Made by a program: the position numbers and the translations under genes
NCBI RefSeq assembly: GCF_933775445.1
Contig: NC_065873.1
Location: 15,314,001 to 15,378,000 of the forward strand
Length of the DNA: 64,000 nt
Reading direction: 5' to 3'
Source: Argentina anserina
Taxonomy: Eukaryota; Streptophyta; Magnoliopsida; Rosales; Rosaceae
The notes under the pieces: model-generated
What the model saw: the letters and a program-made list of their open reading frames with translations, nothing else
Database searches by the model: none
What the model was told of the DNA's origin: nothing
Shown: in pieces, positions 37,157-49,404 of the stretch
Position numbering within the stretch: position 1 is the stretch's first letter
Layout: each line of letters begins with the position of its first letter

Positions 37157-40100
37157 TTACACTCTATGTCTGACAAGGCGGATATCTAAAAGTAGTTTGC
37201 CAGTGTCACTGGCTTTGTCACAAATCAGGTTGTTCATCCTTCTTTCCTCAACCTCAGAAGCTGCTAGTTGCCTTTTACGCTCTTGTACTTGGGGGGCAGC
37301 ACTTCTTATCTCTTCCTCCACAGCCTTCAGCTCTCTAACTTGCTCAGCTTCAATCTCCGCTATCTTTGCTTCTATTGCGGCTTGTTGTTGCCGCAATGCA
37401 CTATGTTGCTCCGAACGGCTGGACTTAGCATGCTGAAGTAGGTCTTAAGTTGGGCAGGGCCTTGAGCAATGAAGTTTCTAGCAGCGGCATTGTGTTGCGA
37501 CACACTCCGAGATTGGTTCTTCAAAGCTTGACATTCTGCCAAAAGGCATATAATGGTTCTTAGTGATTGTTCTGCCTTTATTACTAGGCCGGGGTCAGGT
37601 GAGTGTAGTCTGAGGTAACGAAGGGCATCTTGGACCTTAGCCAGGCGCGCCGGATCAGCTAGATCCTCAGTGGATACATCTGCAAGTTATGCTCGGGCCT
37701 GGATGAATTCTGGAGACTCTAGAGGTGTCAAGGTGATGACAGGACCCATCATATCATTTAGAAGATCTTCCAGAGATGGATTAGAGCGATTTTCTAATGG
37801 ATCAGAGGCTCCAACAGTCAGAATGATTTTGAGAGTTGGAAGCGTTCGCGACGTCTGCAACCTGCAGATGGTAAAGAACGGTTAATAAGACAGCTAAGTG
37901 TGTACAGAAAGGAAGGAAAAAGAAACATATAAATCAAGAAGTGGTTAAGTGTTTTACCCCATCAGTTTGAGCGGAGAGAACGTTGTTTCCTGGAAGGGGG
38001 TTTGGTGCAGCATTATTGCTTGCTGAGTCCACGTTCGCGAGGGAATGTTCCACATTTTCACCGTCTCGGTGAGAGCTGCTCACATCTTCTTCATCTTCTA
38101 CCTCACCCTCCAGAATTTGAGTTGAAGAAGGGTAGGAGAGTACAGCTGTTGGGTTGATTAAAGTAAGTGGCTCCAAGGTCCGAGGTCCTGCCACTATGTT
38201 GAGGGGAGTAGCTTGAATTGGTTCCCCATGCGTGATTGCAGCCTATTGAATAACAGTCGCGATTCCCCTGGAGGGTGACTGAGTTTCAGCGTGAGCCTAT
38301 GTTAAGACCACTTAGTACATTGCTGATTCACAGATGAATAATATAAGATAAAGGAACTACATCCTAGCAAATAACAAAGTGTTGCTTGGGGGGTAACAAT
38401 GTGTTTAACTACTTACAAAGACGTCTTCCCTCGCGGTTGCAGCAGCTTGAGTGTTGGATAGAGATGGTGAAGTTAGGTTCTCGCGAGCCTACAAATTAAA
38501 TAAGAATCAATCAAAGTGGTTCATGAGTGGATAGTCAATTGGAACAAATAATGTGTTCTTCTTACCTCAATTGCTGTCTCTGGGTTGTTGTTCCCAGTTG
38601 CTGTCTCAGAGTTGACCTGGTCAAAGATGAATGTGGTTCTGCATCATTCGCGATTGGGGTAAAGGTGCTTGAGGTAGTTATTCTTCTCCTCTGAATCAAC
38701 TAATGTTCACAAGAGTTGGTTAGTGGAGAAGGTTGTAGCAGTCTGTAGTATTATTAATCAAATATGGATGAAGACTTACAGGGTTGAAGTCTATAGCGTT
38801 AGGATCGTCCTCTTCATTGTCAGAATGAATTATTCTCCCTCGCTTACGGCCTTCGGAGGAGGAAGGACCGACTATGTCCTCAAAAACCTGCAACATGAAC
38901 CAGTTAGTGGGTTTTAATCAGTGTTGGAATAGAACAGTGAGGGTTCTAAGAAAAGCTAGAGCTTTACCCTGGAGTGAGTAATTTTGGTGGCACTTGGGAC
39001 TGCTGTCCGCAGCAAATCCTCATCATCAGGAACCTCAGGATCTTCCTGCAAGTATTTTCTGAGCCCAGCCTGGAAGATGCGTTGAAAGACGACTCGTGAT
39101 CATTGTTCCCACTGGCCATTATTAATCCTTCTCCACCATTGGGGGTAAGATTTGTCAACACGGAAACAACGAAGGATACTCCCACTTGCTATCACATGGA
39201 ATGGTGTTGGCTGCAGCTGAGATTGATTCTCAGGATTGGTGGAAGTGGTTGAAGCCATGGGGCGTCTCCACGATGAAAACAAATTCAGACTCTCGATGGG
39301 AGGGAATGGAACCATCTGAGCCATACCTAGTTGCCTAGAGTAGAGATGTGGGCATAGAGTTCCACACCATTGCAGGGGTGCCGGGGCAAGTCTGTCATTG
39401 AAACAACTTGTTGAAACAGATGCCGGCTTTCTCCATCGTAGCGTCTAAGGACTAAAAAGCCTCCACGGAGGGCATCAGGGTGAGTGCAGTCTAGGAATAG
39501 TCGTGCTGAGTCAAGAACAGAGGCGTCCAAGTTGTGGAAGTACTCAAAGCACTCTGCATAGCGAAGGGAGAAATTGGGCTTCAGACCAACAAATGCTTCT
39601 CCCAATACTCGATTCAGTTGGAAGTCCCTTGCACTTTCATTCCGAAATTTCACAAAGTAGACCTGAATCCAGAGGTCTAGCATCCACATGGGTCCTGAGA
39701 GCTTGTGATAATCGAGAGGTTCCATGGTGAGTGAATGCATCATTCGATAGAGTTCTGCCAGAACTACTTGTGCTAAGCCCATAATGTGGCCATTGTAGAG
39801 GAGGGTCGTGAGTTGTAGATGACTGGGCGTCATCTTCTTTGAGTTGGAGCAGAAAATAAACTTCGATAACCAGAATTCCAAGAAGGCAAGTCCAGCATTG
39901 GTGGTATGATTGCGATCAAAACTGCAGAGCCAGGAACTATATGATTGGTAAATGCCAGTTGCACGAGTGGCTGTGACAGGGCATTCAACAGAAAGATAAT
40001 CATGGTCTATGTAGGGCTTGGTGCCAACTGGTAGACCTAAAATAGCATACATATCTAGCAGAGATATACCCATTTCACCAAATTAAAAATCAAAGGTATT

Positions 40101-40544
40101 ACTTGCTGAATTCCAGAAGCAAGCAGCGGTCATGATGGCACATCTGTTACCTCCATCTTGAGTAAGCTTGAAGGAAAGATCGATACATTCTAAGATTCCT
40201 GCTGCTTCCCAAATGGGTCGATTGATCAAGCGGCGACCTTCATACCATGTTCACATAGTTGTGGAGACAATAGGACATGCTCCAACTGGGGACCCGTGAT
40301 GACTTTACTGCTGCCATCTGTTAAAAGTGGCCGGGGAATTCCTAAAGGCAAGCGGAGGAACTCGCGAGTGGTGGTGGTAGTCATCGCTGATGTGTTCTGG
40401 GATTACGGCAAAAGAGGAGCCCAAGAACACGGTGTTGTCGTCATTCACTCCAATAGTGGTGTGATTGGTAGGTTCGTTGTTTGGGTAGCTGAGGAGAGGC
40501 CTTGCACCTTTTTGAGCATCATTGTGATTGGGTCTCGGTGCCAT
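37157..40544 (-). pseudogene. Antisense plant mobile domain (PMD) gene of Tat copy 1 (decayed)
   Basis: The start codon at 40544 begins MAPRPNHNDAQKGARPLLSY. The PMD core spans about 40180-39100 (MTAACFWNSAS, FGEMGISLLDMYAILGLPV, AFLEFWLSKF, SGPMWMLDLW). Donor GTAAAG at 38967 follows '..THSR', and exon 2 is VFEDIVGPSSSEGRKRGR, with a nuclear-localisation-like basic cluster. Further exons match copy 2, and the last exon ends at 37157 with a coiled coil (AAIEAKIAEIEAEQVREL). Stops at about 40302-40304, 40241, 40084 and 39097 and a shift near 39330 break this copy. PMD proteins are known both as cellular genes acting in transposon silencing/development and as passengers of transposons; the role here is unknown. 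Confidence 0.85.
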
Positions 40545-40641
40545 TGTTGCTGAAGATTCGAGATTTCGAAAGAGGGCTTTTCTGGGTTTTCCGATAATGG
40601 AAGCAAATGGATTGGATGAACTGGTAGAGTTCGAGATCGCA

Positions 40642-40650
40642 ATTTATATA
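40642..40650 (-). promoter_or_regulatory. TATA box of the antisense PMD gene, copy 1
   Basis: TATATAAAT on the minus strand lies about 98 bp upstream of the PMD start codon. The same nonamer lies at the matching place in copy 2 (55498-55506). Conservation between two separately decaying copies supports a real promoter element internal to the retrotransposon. Confidence 0.65.
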
Positions 40651-40707
40651 GAAACTGAAAGGGTTTCTGAGATTGGGACCGATTGGGTTCTGGGAAGAAA
40701 TACTTAT

Positions 40708-41490
40708 GCTCGTGGACCGTTTATTTGGGAAAAATCTATCGAAGAGCAAGATTACATTCCTTATTTGAATAGATTTCGGGGACTGATGCTGTATAGAATC
40801 TGAGTTGAATAAGGAAGGTGAATCCAAATCAACTAAGGGGTTCTCAAGACTTGATCCGCAAGAAAGAAGAATTTGTGTTCTCTATATAAAGGAGTCGAAT
40901 GTGCAAAACTAAAGACACAACGTCAAACAAACTATCGCGCAACCGCATAGTCAAGTCTCCCCACGGAGCAAAAGTCCGATTAGCTTTGGCAACCAAGTCT
41001 CCCATCAGAGTGGAGCTACCCAGATGTACGCCTCGCGCTGCATGTAGCAACAAGTCTGATTAACTTCGGCAACTAGAGTCAAGTCCATCGAGTCGCTAGC
41101 CTAGCTTCTAGCAAACACAAGAGTCTGCACTAGTCAGCAATTCCCTACAGCAAGAGAGTCCCGCTATCAACGACACATTATAAGCTTTGCTTTTCCCCAA
41201 GCGGTCTAAAGTAAGATCGGCGATCTACTTGAGGTGGAGTGAAAGGTACCTAACAACTCTGGTTGTGTATAAGTCATTCGAACTTCAGCGGTTTACCACC
41301 AACTGTGGAACAATCGTTCGAGATGAAGACAGTACGTGAGCGCAATCATCATCAACAAGCAAGTGTTGTACCTAACTCAAAGGTACTGGCACGCCAAGCA
41401 ACAACAGAGAACGAAGGTTAGAACCATCTAGAGTTCAAAATCCGGGCTTGCTGATTGTTCCCTGAGGAAATATTTTTCCCAGCTCGAACA
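40708..41490 (+). repeat. 3' LTR of Tat copy 1, 5'-truncated
   Basis: It corresponds to the 5' LTR from about position 45 onward. The missing start and the polypurine tract were removed in a deletion that joins at GCTCG (40708-40712). The right end CGAACA is followed by the target duplication CCTCC. It has the same TATA box as the 5' LTR (40883-40890). Confidence 0.88.
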
Positions 41491-41495
41491 CCTCC

Positions 41496-43549
41496 ATTAA
41501 TGAGCTATATAGGGACGGACATGTATAAGAAAGGCCGATCTATATTCTAAGTTTTTTCTAAGAATTTAATTAATAGATGTTTAGATCTGGATCAGTGGTG
41601 ATTGAGATTTGATCGAGAGTCTGGGGAAGAAAGGTTCGACATGTGATTAAACACTATCAATTATTATGATTTAATCTTTCATTTGTTGGGTTGGTGTCTT
41701 ATTAGTTGCCTGCTAAATTATATATTTGTTCGGGAAGATATGAAGATGCATGACAATTGTGGAGATTTCAATAGTTGAGTTAGAGTCAGGCATAAGATGA
41801 TATTTGCTTCATCCAGTTAAAATATCTTGAAGAATGAGTCTGCACCATTTAACAAAATTATGATGTTGAAAACTAGTACAAAAATATCCCGAATAGATTC
41901 TTCGATTGTAAAAATACAAAATCAATTCATTGTTTTCATTTTATGAAACTATTTTATAAATACTGTTTTGAAAATCACTACTGAACATACCCTGAGAGAC
42001 CATGAATCTATGTGGGACTATGTCAGTGAGTGATTGGGGATTTCGGTTTGCATATATCAATCCCTTAACAATTCTCAATAAGTTTATTTTCTGAAAAATG
42101 TATCAGCAGACCAGTGAATGTAAAAATTCATAACTAATTGTAAGAAAACAATTTAGTACATTTCAACTTCGAAATAACCTTTAAAATGTCTATGTTCAAC
42201 TCTATGTATTCCTCTATCCGTAGAGTACATTGAATGTACAAAAATGTCTACTATGACTATTATGAAGACACCAAATTGAGTTGTTAAAGGACTTTTGTAG
42301 TGTTTAGTAAAACTGCAACTGATGATATAATTTTTCTTAGAAATATGCAACAGACATGTAGCTTTCAAAAATCATAAATAATTCTATAAAAATCATTTTT
42401 AGGAGATTCTAACTTTGAAATAACCTTTAGGATGTCTTATATAACTATTATGAAGACACCAAATTGAGTTGTTAACGCACTTTTTTAGTTTTTAGTAAAA
42501 ATGTAACTAATTTTTCTCAGAACATTTTATGCAGCAGACATGTAACTTTCGAAAATCATAACTAATTCTATAAAAATCGTTACCAGGAGATTATAATTTT
42601 GAAATAACCTTTAAGATGTCTATTATGACTATGATGAAGACACCAAATTGTGACAACCAACAGATTTATATAGTTTTCAGTAAAAATGTAGCTGAGTTCA
42701 AAATCTCATAAACACATCTTCAAATTTGCAGATTCCACTTGGGTCTAACTAATGGATCCCAATTCTTTTGTGATTGGTCAGGGGAACCACATGTTCCTTT
42801 TGTCTGTTGGGAGCTATAATTTGATCATTGGAGTTAATATAAGGTACACTAGCTAGCTGCGGTTAATATGCATTTATATCCTTATGATCATGGAATATAT
42901 ATAGGTCATAGTACTTATGCATTTTGCTAAACATATGCATGCATATTTTTTATCTTGTATTTGTGGACTATATATATTAAATTGATTTGAAAATGTCAGT
43001 TACTTTTAAAACACTGTGTTCTTATTATGGTCAATTTTCATTTGTCGAGTTAAAGAATAAGAAACAAAACAAAAGGTTATATATATACTAATGAAAACAA
43101 ATGTCTATGTATAGTAGAGTATAATTATCATGGTTGATCAACAACAAGATCGGAAAAAAAAAGGAATTATGAGCAGTGGACCAAGGAAGAGAGTTATGTC
43201 TTATTAACACATGGTTGATGCTACCAATAGGGGATGGATGCGTATGCAGCCTTTTAATATACTTTTCTAATTCTCTTTGTAATTTTCACTATGTAATATT
43301 TAGTTGGCTTTATACTTTTGTTATTTTGTAAAAGACATAAATTATTATTTTGTTATGTTCGTTAAAAAAGAAAACTAAATTCTTAATTCTCCATGTTCTC
43401 TATTTTATTATTTTATATTATTATTTAAACCATACATGCACTTGTGAAATCCAAGCAAATCAAGACAAATTTGGTAAAAAAAATTACTTATCGCTTGTGG
43501 CAAAAAAAACCCTAGCAACTAGCAACGCTATTTCAGAAATATGTCTGTC
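41496..43549. other. AT-rich intergenic DNA
   Basis: No gene is recognised. A diverged tandem repeat occupies about 42110-42710. Confidence 0.55.
42110..42710. repeat. Diverged tandem repeat, about three units
   Basis: The block 'cataactaattctataaaaat .. ttgaaataacctttaagatgtctat .. gaagacaccaaattg .. gtaaaaatgtaac' recurs with starts near 42126, 42373 and 42557, giving spacings of roughly 247 and 184 bases. The first unit carries extra sequence. No coding frame is shared among the units. Confidence 0.7.
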
Positions 43550-44100
43550 CGGCGGCGCGTCGTCCTGTCATCGTTGTCGAACATGCCTTTAGGGGCATCG
43601 GGCCCAAAAATAAGAGGTCAAGTCGACAACAAGGAGGTAGGGGGAGGCTATCGTTGTAACCCTCGCTTGGAGGTTCTAATGTCGAACGATAGCGATAGTT
43701 GGAGAGTTTGCCGATAAGTTCGGGTTCGTCTTTTGCTAGAATGGAGTGCGTATGTCCTTACAGTGGATTCTGGTTGGGGTTGGAGGTTCGAAGGTCTCCT
43801 GGCAGTGACCAACAAGCAAGGACGTTGCCGGGATCTACTGATTTTCGATCGGATCTTGGTCTCATTGAAAAGGGGAGGTGTGACTCTATTATGGAGAGGA
43901 GCAGCTCGTCTTGCTGGTGTAAGGGGAACCGTGGAAATAAGATGGGGAGGTTGATGACTTTTTGGCATCAAGATGGTGTCCGAACGACGATGGAGGCGCC
44001 AGCAAGGCTACGTAGTGGCGTCTTCTCCTCTTTTTTTGGCTTGGGCTTGTTGATATCCGGGTCTGGGCTTTTGCTCTAGGCCCACTTTATTTTCAGTATT
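43550..44100 (+). mobile_element. Non-autonomous interspersed repeat, copy 3 (3'-truncated)
   Basis: It begins 'gtccggcggcgcgtcgtcc', like the start of the copies near 21.5 and 23.7 kb. It has the same G-rich body and ends soon after a 'ttgggct..tctaggccca' segment that parallels 'ggcccaagt'. It lacks the 3' portion present in the other two. The frames 43699-44079 and 43733-43954 are not conserved in the other copies. Confidence 0.4.
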
Positions 44101-44540
44101 GTTTTCTATTTTATGTATTTCTTGCGTAAACATAAATAACAAATGGAATTAAGATTTGAAGCAAAGAGGTTGAAATACTGTTTTATTATAAAATAATGGA
44201 AGGTAGCAAATACTTCAGAAATGATCAACAACAATGTGAATAAAAGATGTCATCACAATAAGTATGGGCCAACGGGAAAGAAATGCAAGTCTGAATGTAA
44301 ATAAACAGAGTACATGACAATGCGTTTATTGAAGTAGGAACGGAGATCGAGAAATAAGGAAATCACACCGGAAGCTGGCTCCTCGTTATCAGAAGTGAAC
44401 CACGAGCGATGCAATGCCACTAGCACTGAGTTCAAGTCCTTACACCCCGGCTGCCAGGTACCTGAAAAGTAGGGGTAAGCACTCATCCTCGCTAACCCGA
44501 TTCGGGTGAGACGACACAACCGTAGTTAGGTTTAAAAAAA

Positions 44541-44561
44541 TTATATATATATATATATATA
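44541..44561. repeat. AT dinucleotide microsatellite
   Basis: A (TA)n run of about ten units. Confidence 0.85.
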
Positions 44562-44847
44562 CATCTATAAATATAAGAGTATATGTATAGACCGTTAACG
44601 TAAAAATACATAACGAAAGTCAAACCAATACAATGACATGTCTCCTGACAAATAGGGCAAGTCAGAAAAATCATGCATATGTGAAATATGTGACTCAGCT
44701 CGAAATATCAAATGCATCAATGAGGTATATTCAACCCGAACGGCTCTAAGGTTCGCCTTCGGGCGAACCAAGAGCTATAATGTACTAACATCATAAACTA
44801 CAATGTCAAACATCATGACATGGTTATCACCGTAGTAATAAGCCATA

Positions 44848-44970
44848 CGGCGCCGGACATCAGAACAACGGCAATTACCGTGGATAAATCATGGTGCCAG
44901 ACATCAGTACACGGATTCACCATATAACAATAAAACATGCGGTGCCAAACATCAGTACACGGAATCACTG
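44848..44970 (-). repeat. Short tandem subrepeats in the probable solo LTR
   Basis: Three units of about 50 bases each carry 'ggtgcc(a/g)(a/g)acatcag(t/a)acacgg' (plus-strand reading). Confidence 0.65.
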
Positions 44971-46546
44971 ACTTATAATCATGCATAAAATAGAAGGTCA
45001 GTCTCAAGACATAACGACCAAAGTAAAATGCAAATGTAAGCATGCAGGCGATAAAGACATATAGCACATATATTATATACATAGAAAACCACTAACCCGG
45101 AAGGTACCGGCTCACTCTACCTGAGATAACAGTGCCGAAGTCCGCGCCCCAAGTCACACTTCTCGTGCTCCACATAGAATCACGTTCCTTAAGTCCATCT
45201 CATAACTAGGGAAGTAGCGAAAAGAAGGTGGTAAGGTTTAAAGTCCTTCGGTCAATTTAATAGTCATTAACTGGTTGAGTAAGTTGGCTACTCAAGTCGA
45301 GGTCTAGAAAAAGTAAGTTGTTTATTTAAATAGGAGTGTGAGTTTCCGATTAACGTATATTCACATTTTAATTTTAAATTAAAATGCAAATAATACTAAA
45401 TCGTTAAGACTTATTTTATTCTTCCGACAAAATAAATTCTTACGTTTACGACTCCTCGATTTCCGATCTGAACGGAAATCGAGTTTAACGTTTTATCCGA
45501 ATTCTAACATGGTTAAACGTTGGTGAAAACTAATTATTTTTCCTATTTATTAAAACCAATAATTTTAACAAAATTACCTAAGGGTGAAAAGTTAAATTGC
45601 CTAGGGTAATTAGATTAATTACTCAAACAAGCAAATTAACAGTAAAATAGAATTTTTTGAATATTTATTGTCCAGCTAAAACAATAATAGTAAAAAGGGT
45701 ACTTTCACAGTGATAAAAACCAAAACAATTAACCCTTTCTCCTCCGGCGGGTTTTCCGGCGATTCTCTCCATCCAAACTCAACCAAAATCGACATGCAAT
45801 TATACTACGAGCATCAAAACAAGATTTCCAACACAACCACATCAAAAACAAAGAGATTCAAGCTCGATTGATACCTCAACCAAGATCTGAAGACGATCCC
45901 ATCGCCTCCGAGCTCCAACACATTCGATCCAAGCTGTTGCGACCTCCTTTTCACCTCCCAAGCCTTTCTGTTGCTGCTTATGCTTCACCACAACCCAGAA
46001 TTCACAGTGCGCCTCTGAGAACGATGAACACAGTCTCCGGGGTTTGAAGAACACGTCGAAGACAATATCCAGATACAAGTGAGTCTAAATACCTAATCAT
46101 AGTTAAAAGCTAGCCAATCGATTAGGAATTGAGGAATAGGGAAGGATTTTACAAAGAGGAGCTCATCCTCATCGTCGGAGCTCGAGGAAATGGCGTCGAA
46201 CAGTCGACTGCTTCAAGGCTCGGGTTCGCCGGCGTCTAGCTACATGGCGCTTATGTAGATACTGTAGGAGAGAGTAGAAGGATCACATCGGCGGTAGTCT
46301 CGAGGCGAGGCGTCGTCAGAGAAGATGGCGACAGTGGGTTTCTCTGTTTGAACAGAGAGAGGAGAGAAAGACACGTGAGGCAGATGGAAGGATGGGTGAA
46401 CAATGTACACTAATGGGTATGGGCTGCTAGGGTTTGGCCTCCCTTTATAAAGAAATCAATGGTGGAGATTAAATGAGGTAAATCAACGGCTAAAATCCTA
46501 AAATGCAAGAAGGTAATTTTTTGAAATACGTTTTAAGTTCGTGACA

Positions 46547-47000
46547 ACGCATAGTTTAATACAAAAATAATAAACTAAGTTTTTGACATCTCGGAAAAAT
46601 GTCGATGAACATGTTAGTTATGCCGGAAAAATAAAGAAACTTTTCAAGGGCTCACAAATTAGGATATGTATTTGCTGCTTCATCGTTGATAGAGTTACGT
46701 ATCTAGTGATCTCTCCACCATGTCACTGCTGGTCAAAAGCAAATAGAGTTGTCATTGAAGTAGTACTCTTTGCTGATTAGTGTTTTGTTATGTACTTGTT
46801 TGTAGGGATCTTTGATATTATGTCAAGTCTTTGTAATTAGGGGTTTAGGCTTCACGTCCTCTCTTGTATTCGACGGTTTCATTAATGAATGTTTGAGGGC
46901 AGCCACACTAGCCCTTACATTAAAAAATAAAGACAAATCTGATAAATACAATACATTAAAATCTCACTGAATCTGTGTGAAGTTTAAATAATCTGTAAAT
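46547..47000. other. Non-coding DNA with a possible LINE 3' end
   Basis: About 46780-46935 reads 'gtcaagtctttgtaatt .. tttcattaatgaatgtttgagg .. ttacattaaaaaataaag', which resembles the terminal sequence and A-rich tail of a plant non-LTR retrotransposon. The preceding frame (46583-46780) has no secure domain. It is a fragment at best. Confidence 0.3.
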
Positions 47001-47815
47001 AGGTAAAATTCTTAAAATACACCCAAAATTTGGCTGCAATTGTCAATTTACACCTTGTACTTACAGTTGTGTCAATATACCTCCATAACATATTAAAAAT
47101 TGCCAATTTGCACACCCTCCGTTTAGTTTAACTGTTTTCATCTAATTTTGTGTCACATGTCATGCCCATGAGAGATAAGGTTGTCATTTTATATTTAATA
47201 TTCTTTAAAAGGAGAATTATTTTTTTAATCAAATTATTTATTTACATATTTTTTCTACATATTCAACCATACTTCAAATTATATATTATACATATCCACC
47301 CATTTTCAAATATAGTGTATATTTACTTCCATAATCTCATTGTTTCATTTTTCTTTAATTCACAATAACTCATTCGTTGGTTATTAGGAGCATCTTGAAA
47401 ACGTCCAAGTAACTTGAATAAAAAGAAAAGAATTGACTTAGACAAATCTTATGTATACATATAATTATATATGCACACATTTATTTTGAATTTTTTTATT
47501 TTATTATGTATTTATTTATATTTTTTTAATATATTTTAATATACAATATCACGTAAATTAATAAATTTATAAATCAATAACATATTTCAAAAAATAAAAA
47601 TATAATTTTATTCATTTATTTTATTATTAAAAATTAATAAATATATAATGACAAGAAAAATATGACTTAAAATTAGATGAGAAATATTAAATTTAACGGA
47701 GGGGTGCAAATTAGCAATTTTTACCAAGTTTAGGAGGTAAATTGACTCAATTGCAAATTCATGGTACAAATTGACAATTATAGTTAAATTCAGAATACAA
47801 ATTAACATTTTTTCC
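47001..47815. mobile_element. Non-autonomous DNA transposon with long (~160 bp) terminal inverted repeats
   Basis: The left arm (about 47003-47165) contains 'gtcaatttacacc', 'ttgccaatttgcacaccctccgtttag' and 'ttcatctaattttgtgtca'. Reading inward from the right end (47815 down to about 47640) the same motifs appear in order: 'gtcaatttgtacc', 'ttgctaatttgcacccctccgtta' and 'tctcatctaattttaagtca'. Such long inverted repeats without coding sequence suggest a Mutator-like non-autonomous element. A clear 9-bp target duplication was not found; only TAAATA is shared outside the ends. Confidence 0.65.
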
Positions 47816-47983
47816 CATTAAATATGATAAATCAATAATAATTTAAAATCAGAGTTGAACAAAGCGAAGTCATATTCGGATTCGGGTTGGTTAGATTTGT
47901 TCAAATCCAAACCGGGCAGGCCGGCACTACCTAAAATGTGAAGAACCTCTTAATACGTGGACCTGTATAATGAGCGTATCCAC

Positions 47984-47990
47984 TATATAA
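47984..47990 (+). promoter_or_regulatory. TATA box of the alanyl-tRNA synthetase locus
   Basis: TATATAA lies 55 bp upstream of the ATG at 48046, a suitable distance for a short leader. Confidence 0.5.
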
Positions 47991-48835
47991 TCTCCCATTT
48001 GAAATTCCACTTCCCTTCTTTCAATTACAGAGAGACACCACAGCCATGGCGAGCCTGAAGCTCCCACATCCTTTACGCAATGCCTGCCATGTCCTTCCAC
48101 TTCCAGCTTCGAGCTTATTGCCCAACTCAACATTCCCCTTCTACAGAGGCCGCAGAGTTTCCGTTTCCACCGGTACTTTCTTCTCCGACTTCATTTCATT
48201 GTTTTAGTTTTTGAGTGCAATTACTCGACTTTGCGCTAATTTGGTTACTTGAATAAAACCTATTTCCTTGTTTATATTCTGGGTTCTGCTGCTTTAAGCT
48301 TTTTTTTTTATATGTTTTCATTGTTCTTTTATATTCTGGGTCCAAGAATCCAAGATTGGTGCTTGATATTGATGCATATTGCGAATTGCACACACGCTTG
48401 TTTTGCTGAAATTTTAATTTAGCTGAAGAATTCTTAGTGTTGTTCAAAACCCCATATTGTTCTTAGAAAATGAAGTTCTTCTTTGGACTCACCACATCGT
48501 TTTGAGATGGTAATTAAATTTGTATATTTTACCATTGAATAACATAAAACCCAAGTTAACCGTTTGCTTGAATTTATTTTGCTCCGCTCTAGTGTCGATA
48601 TAAATGTTAGTGGTGATATTTGATGTCCTGAGTCCTGACAGAAGAAATTTCAGGGTTATTGACTGGCAAAAGAGTAGATTGAGTTCCAAAGCTTTAGTTT
48701 AGTGTTTGGGTTTTAGTTCTTATTAGTATCTTACGACATGCACATTGGAGTGTTCATGTAGGCATGTATGGTGTGTATAAAGGAAACAAATATATTACAT
48801 CGATAATGAGAGTTTCACATATGTTGTTTACTTGC

Positions 48836-49040
48836 TGCATCAACAACCTCCTGTTAAGTTTCACTAGCTTTATTTGATGGAAGAGGCCAACTTGGTTCAG
48901 AAGACTTTTTAGTGCTTTCCTGGTATGTTCTTCCTGTGGATGCACTAGTTTCTGATCTGTTATCTTTTGTGGCGCTTTTTCAGGCTTTATCACATCATCA
49001 ACCGTAGCCCTCTTTTCTCCCAATATCTTTCCCTCCAGGC
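48836..49040 (-). other. Coding-like antisense fragment in the first intron region of copy A
   Basis: On the minus strand the translation KPEKAPQKITDQKLVHPQEE, continuing in a neighbouring phase as STKKSSEPSWPLPSNKASE, looks like a piece of a charged, Ser/Pro-rich protein with a shift. No family is recognised. It may be a captured gene fragment, or chance. Confidence 0.2.
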
Positions 49041-49404
49041 ACTGCAGTGTAAAACAAGCTCGGAGCACACAATTTAGCACTAGAAGTACATCAGGTTTCT
49101 GTGGCTAATTGTATGAGTTTTGGTTTAAGACCTTATCCATTCTCTTTCATTTTTTTTTCTTATGGGACATTTTTCTTACCTAGTTGTTTCTCAGATGCTG
49201 TACAGTCTGAAACGGATAATCTGGTGGAGGATAAGGCTAAGGATCTGTCCCCAAGTGGGGATTCTATACGCCGTCGATTTATTGATTTTTATGCTAAACG
49301 TGGTCATAAGGTTCTTCCAAGTGCCTCTCTTGTGCCAGATGATCCCACAGTTCTACTCACCAATTGCATGAATGCTTCAATATAAGCGTATGTTCCTTGG
49401 TCAG

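Larger units (their letters stand above)
27330..41490 (+). mobile_element. Tat-lineage Ty3/gypsy retrotransposon with antisense PMD gene, copy 1
   Basis: This is a 14.16 kb element flanked by the 5-bp duplication CCTCC (27325-27329 and 41491-41495). It starts TGTTTGG and ends CGAACA. The sense strand carries gag, protease, RT, RNase H, a second archaeal-type RNase H and integrase, the order that defines the Tat clade. On the opposite strand, between integrase and 3' LTR, is a multi-exon plant mobile domain gene with its own TATA box. Gag-pol has many stops and shifts, and the RT has lost its catalytic box, so the copy is dead. The PPT and first ~45 bp of the 3' LTR were lost in a deletion. 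Confidence 0.95.
44248..46546 (-). repeat. Probable solo LTR of a Tekay-like Ty3/gypsy element
   Basis: Read on the minus strand it begins TGTCACGAACTTAAAACG at 46546. A TATA-like TTATAAAGG follows about 100 bp in, then a CT-rich leader, a region with 'cgatttccg' and 'cggaaatcg' motifs, short tandem subrepeats and a 'gtgcttacc..ggtacctggcagccgggg' region. It may end GTGATGACA near 44248. This is the architecture of the Tekay LTRs at 4.7 and 12.1 kb, although the sequence is not closely similar. No flanking gag-pol is present. Flanking 5-mers do not match, so the boundaries are uncertain. Confidence 0.45.

Noticed and set aside
37197..37436. Plus-strand frames opposite the PMD gene of Tat copy 1 (also 36430-36693, 36817-37104, 40296-40553)
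   Set aside because: The minus-strand frames are the ones conserved at protein level between the two Tat copies. These are shadows.
43699..44079. 126-residue plus-strand frame as a gene
   Set aside because: It lies in a repeat family whose other copies do not preserve the frame. There is no start context or domain.
44248..46546. An intact gene on the minus strand in the GC-richer part (for example 45842-46078)
   Set aside because: The frame is short and without a domain. The overall structure fits an LTR leader region better.
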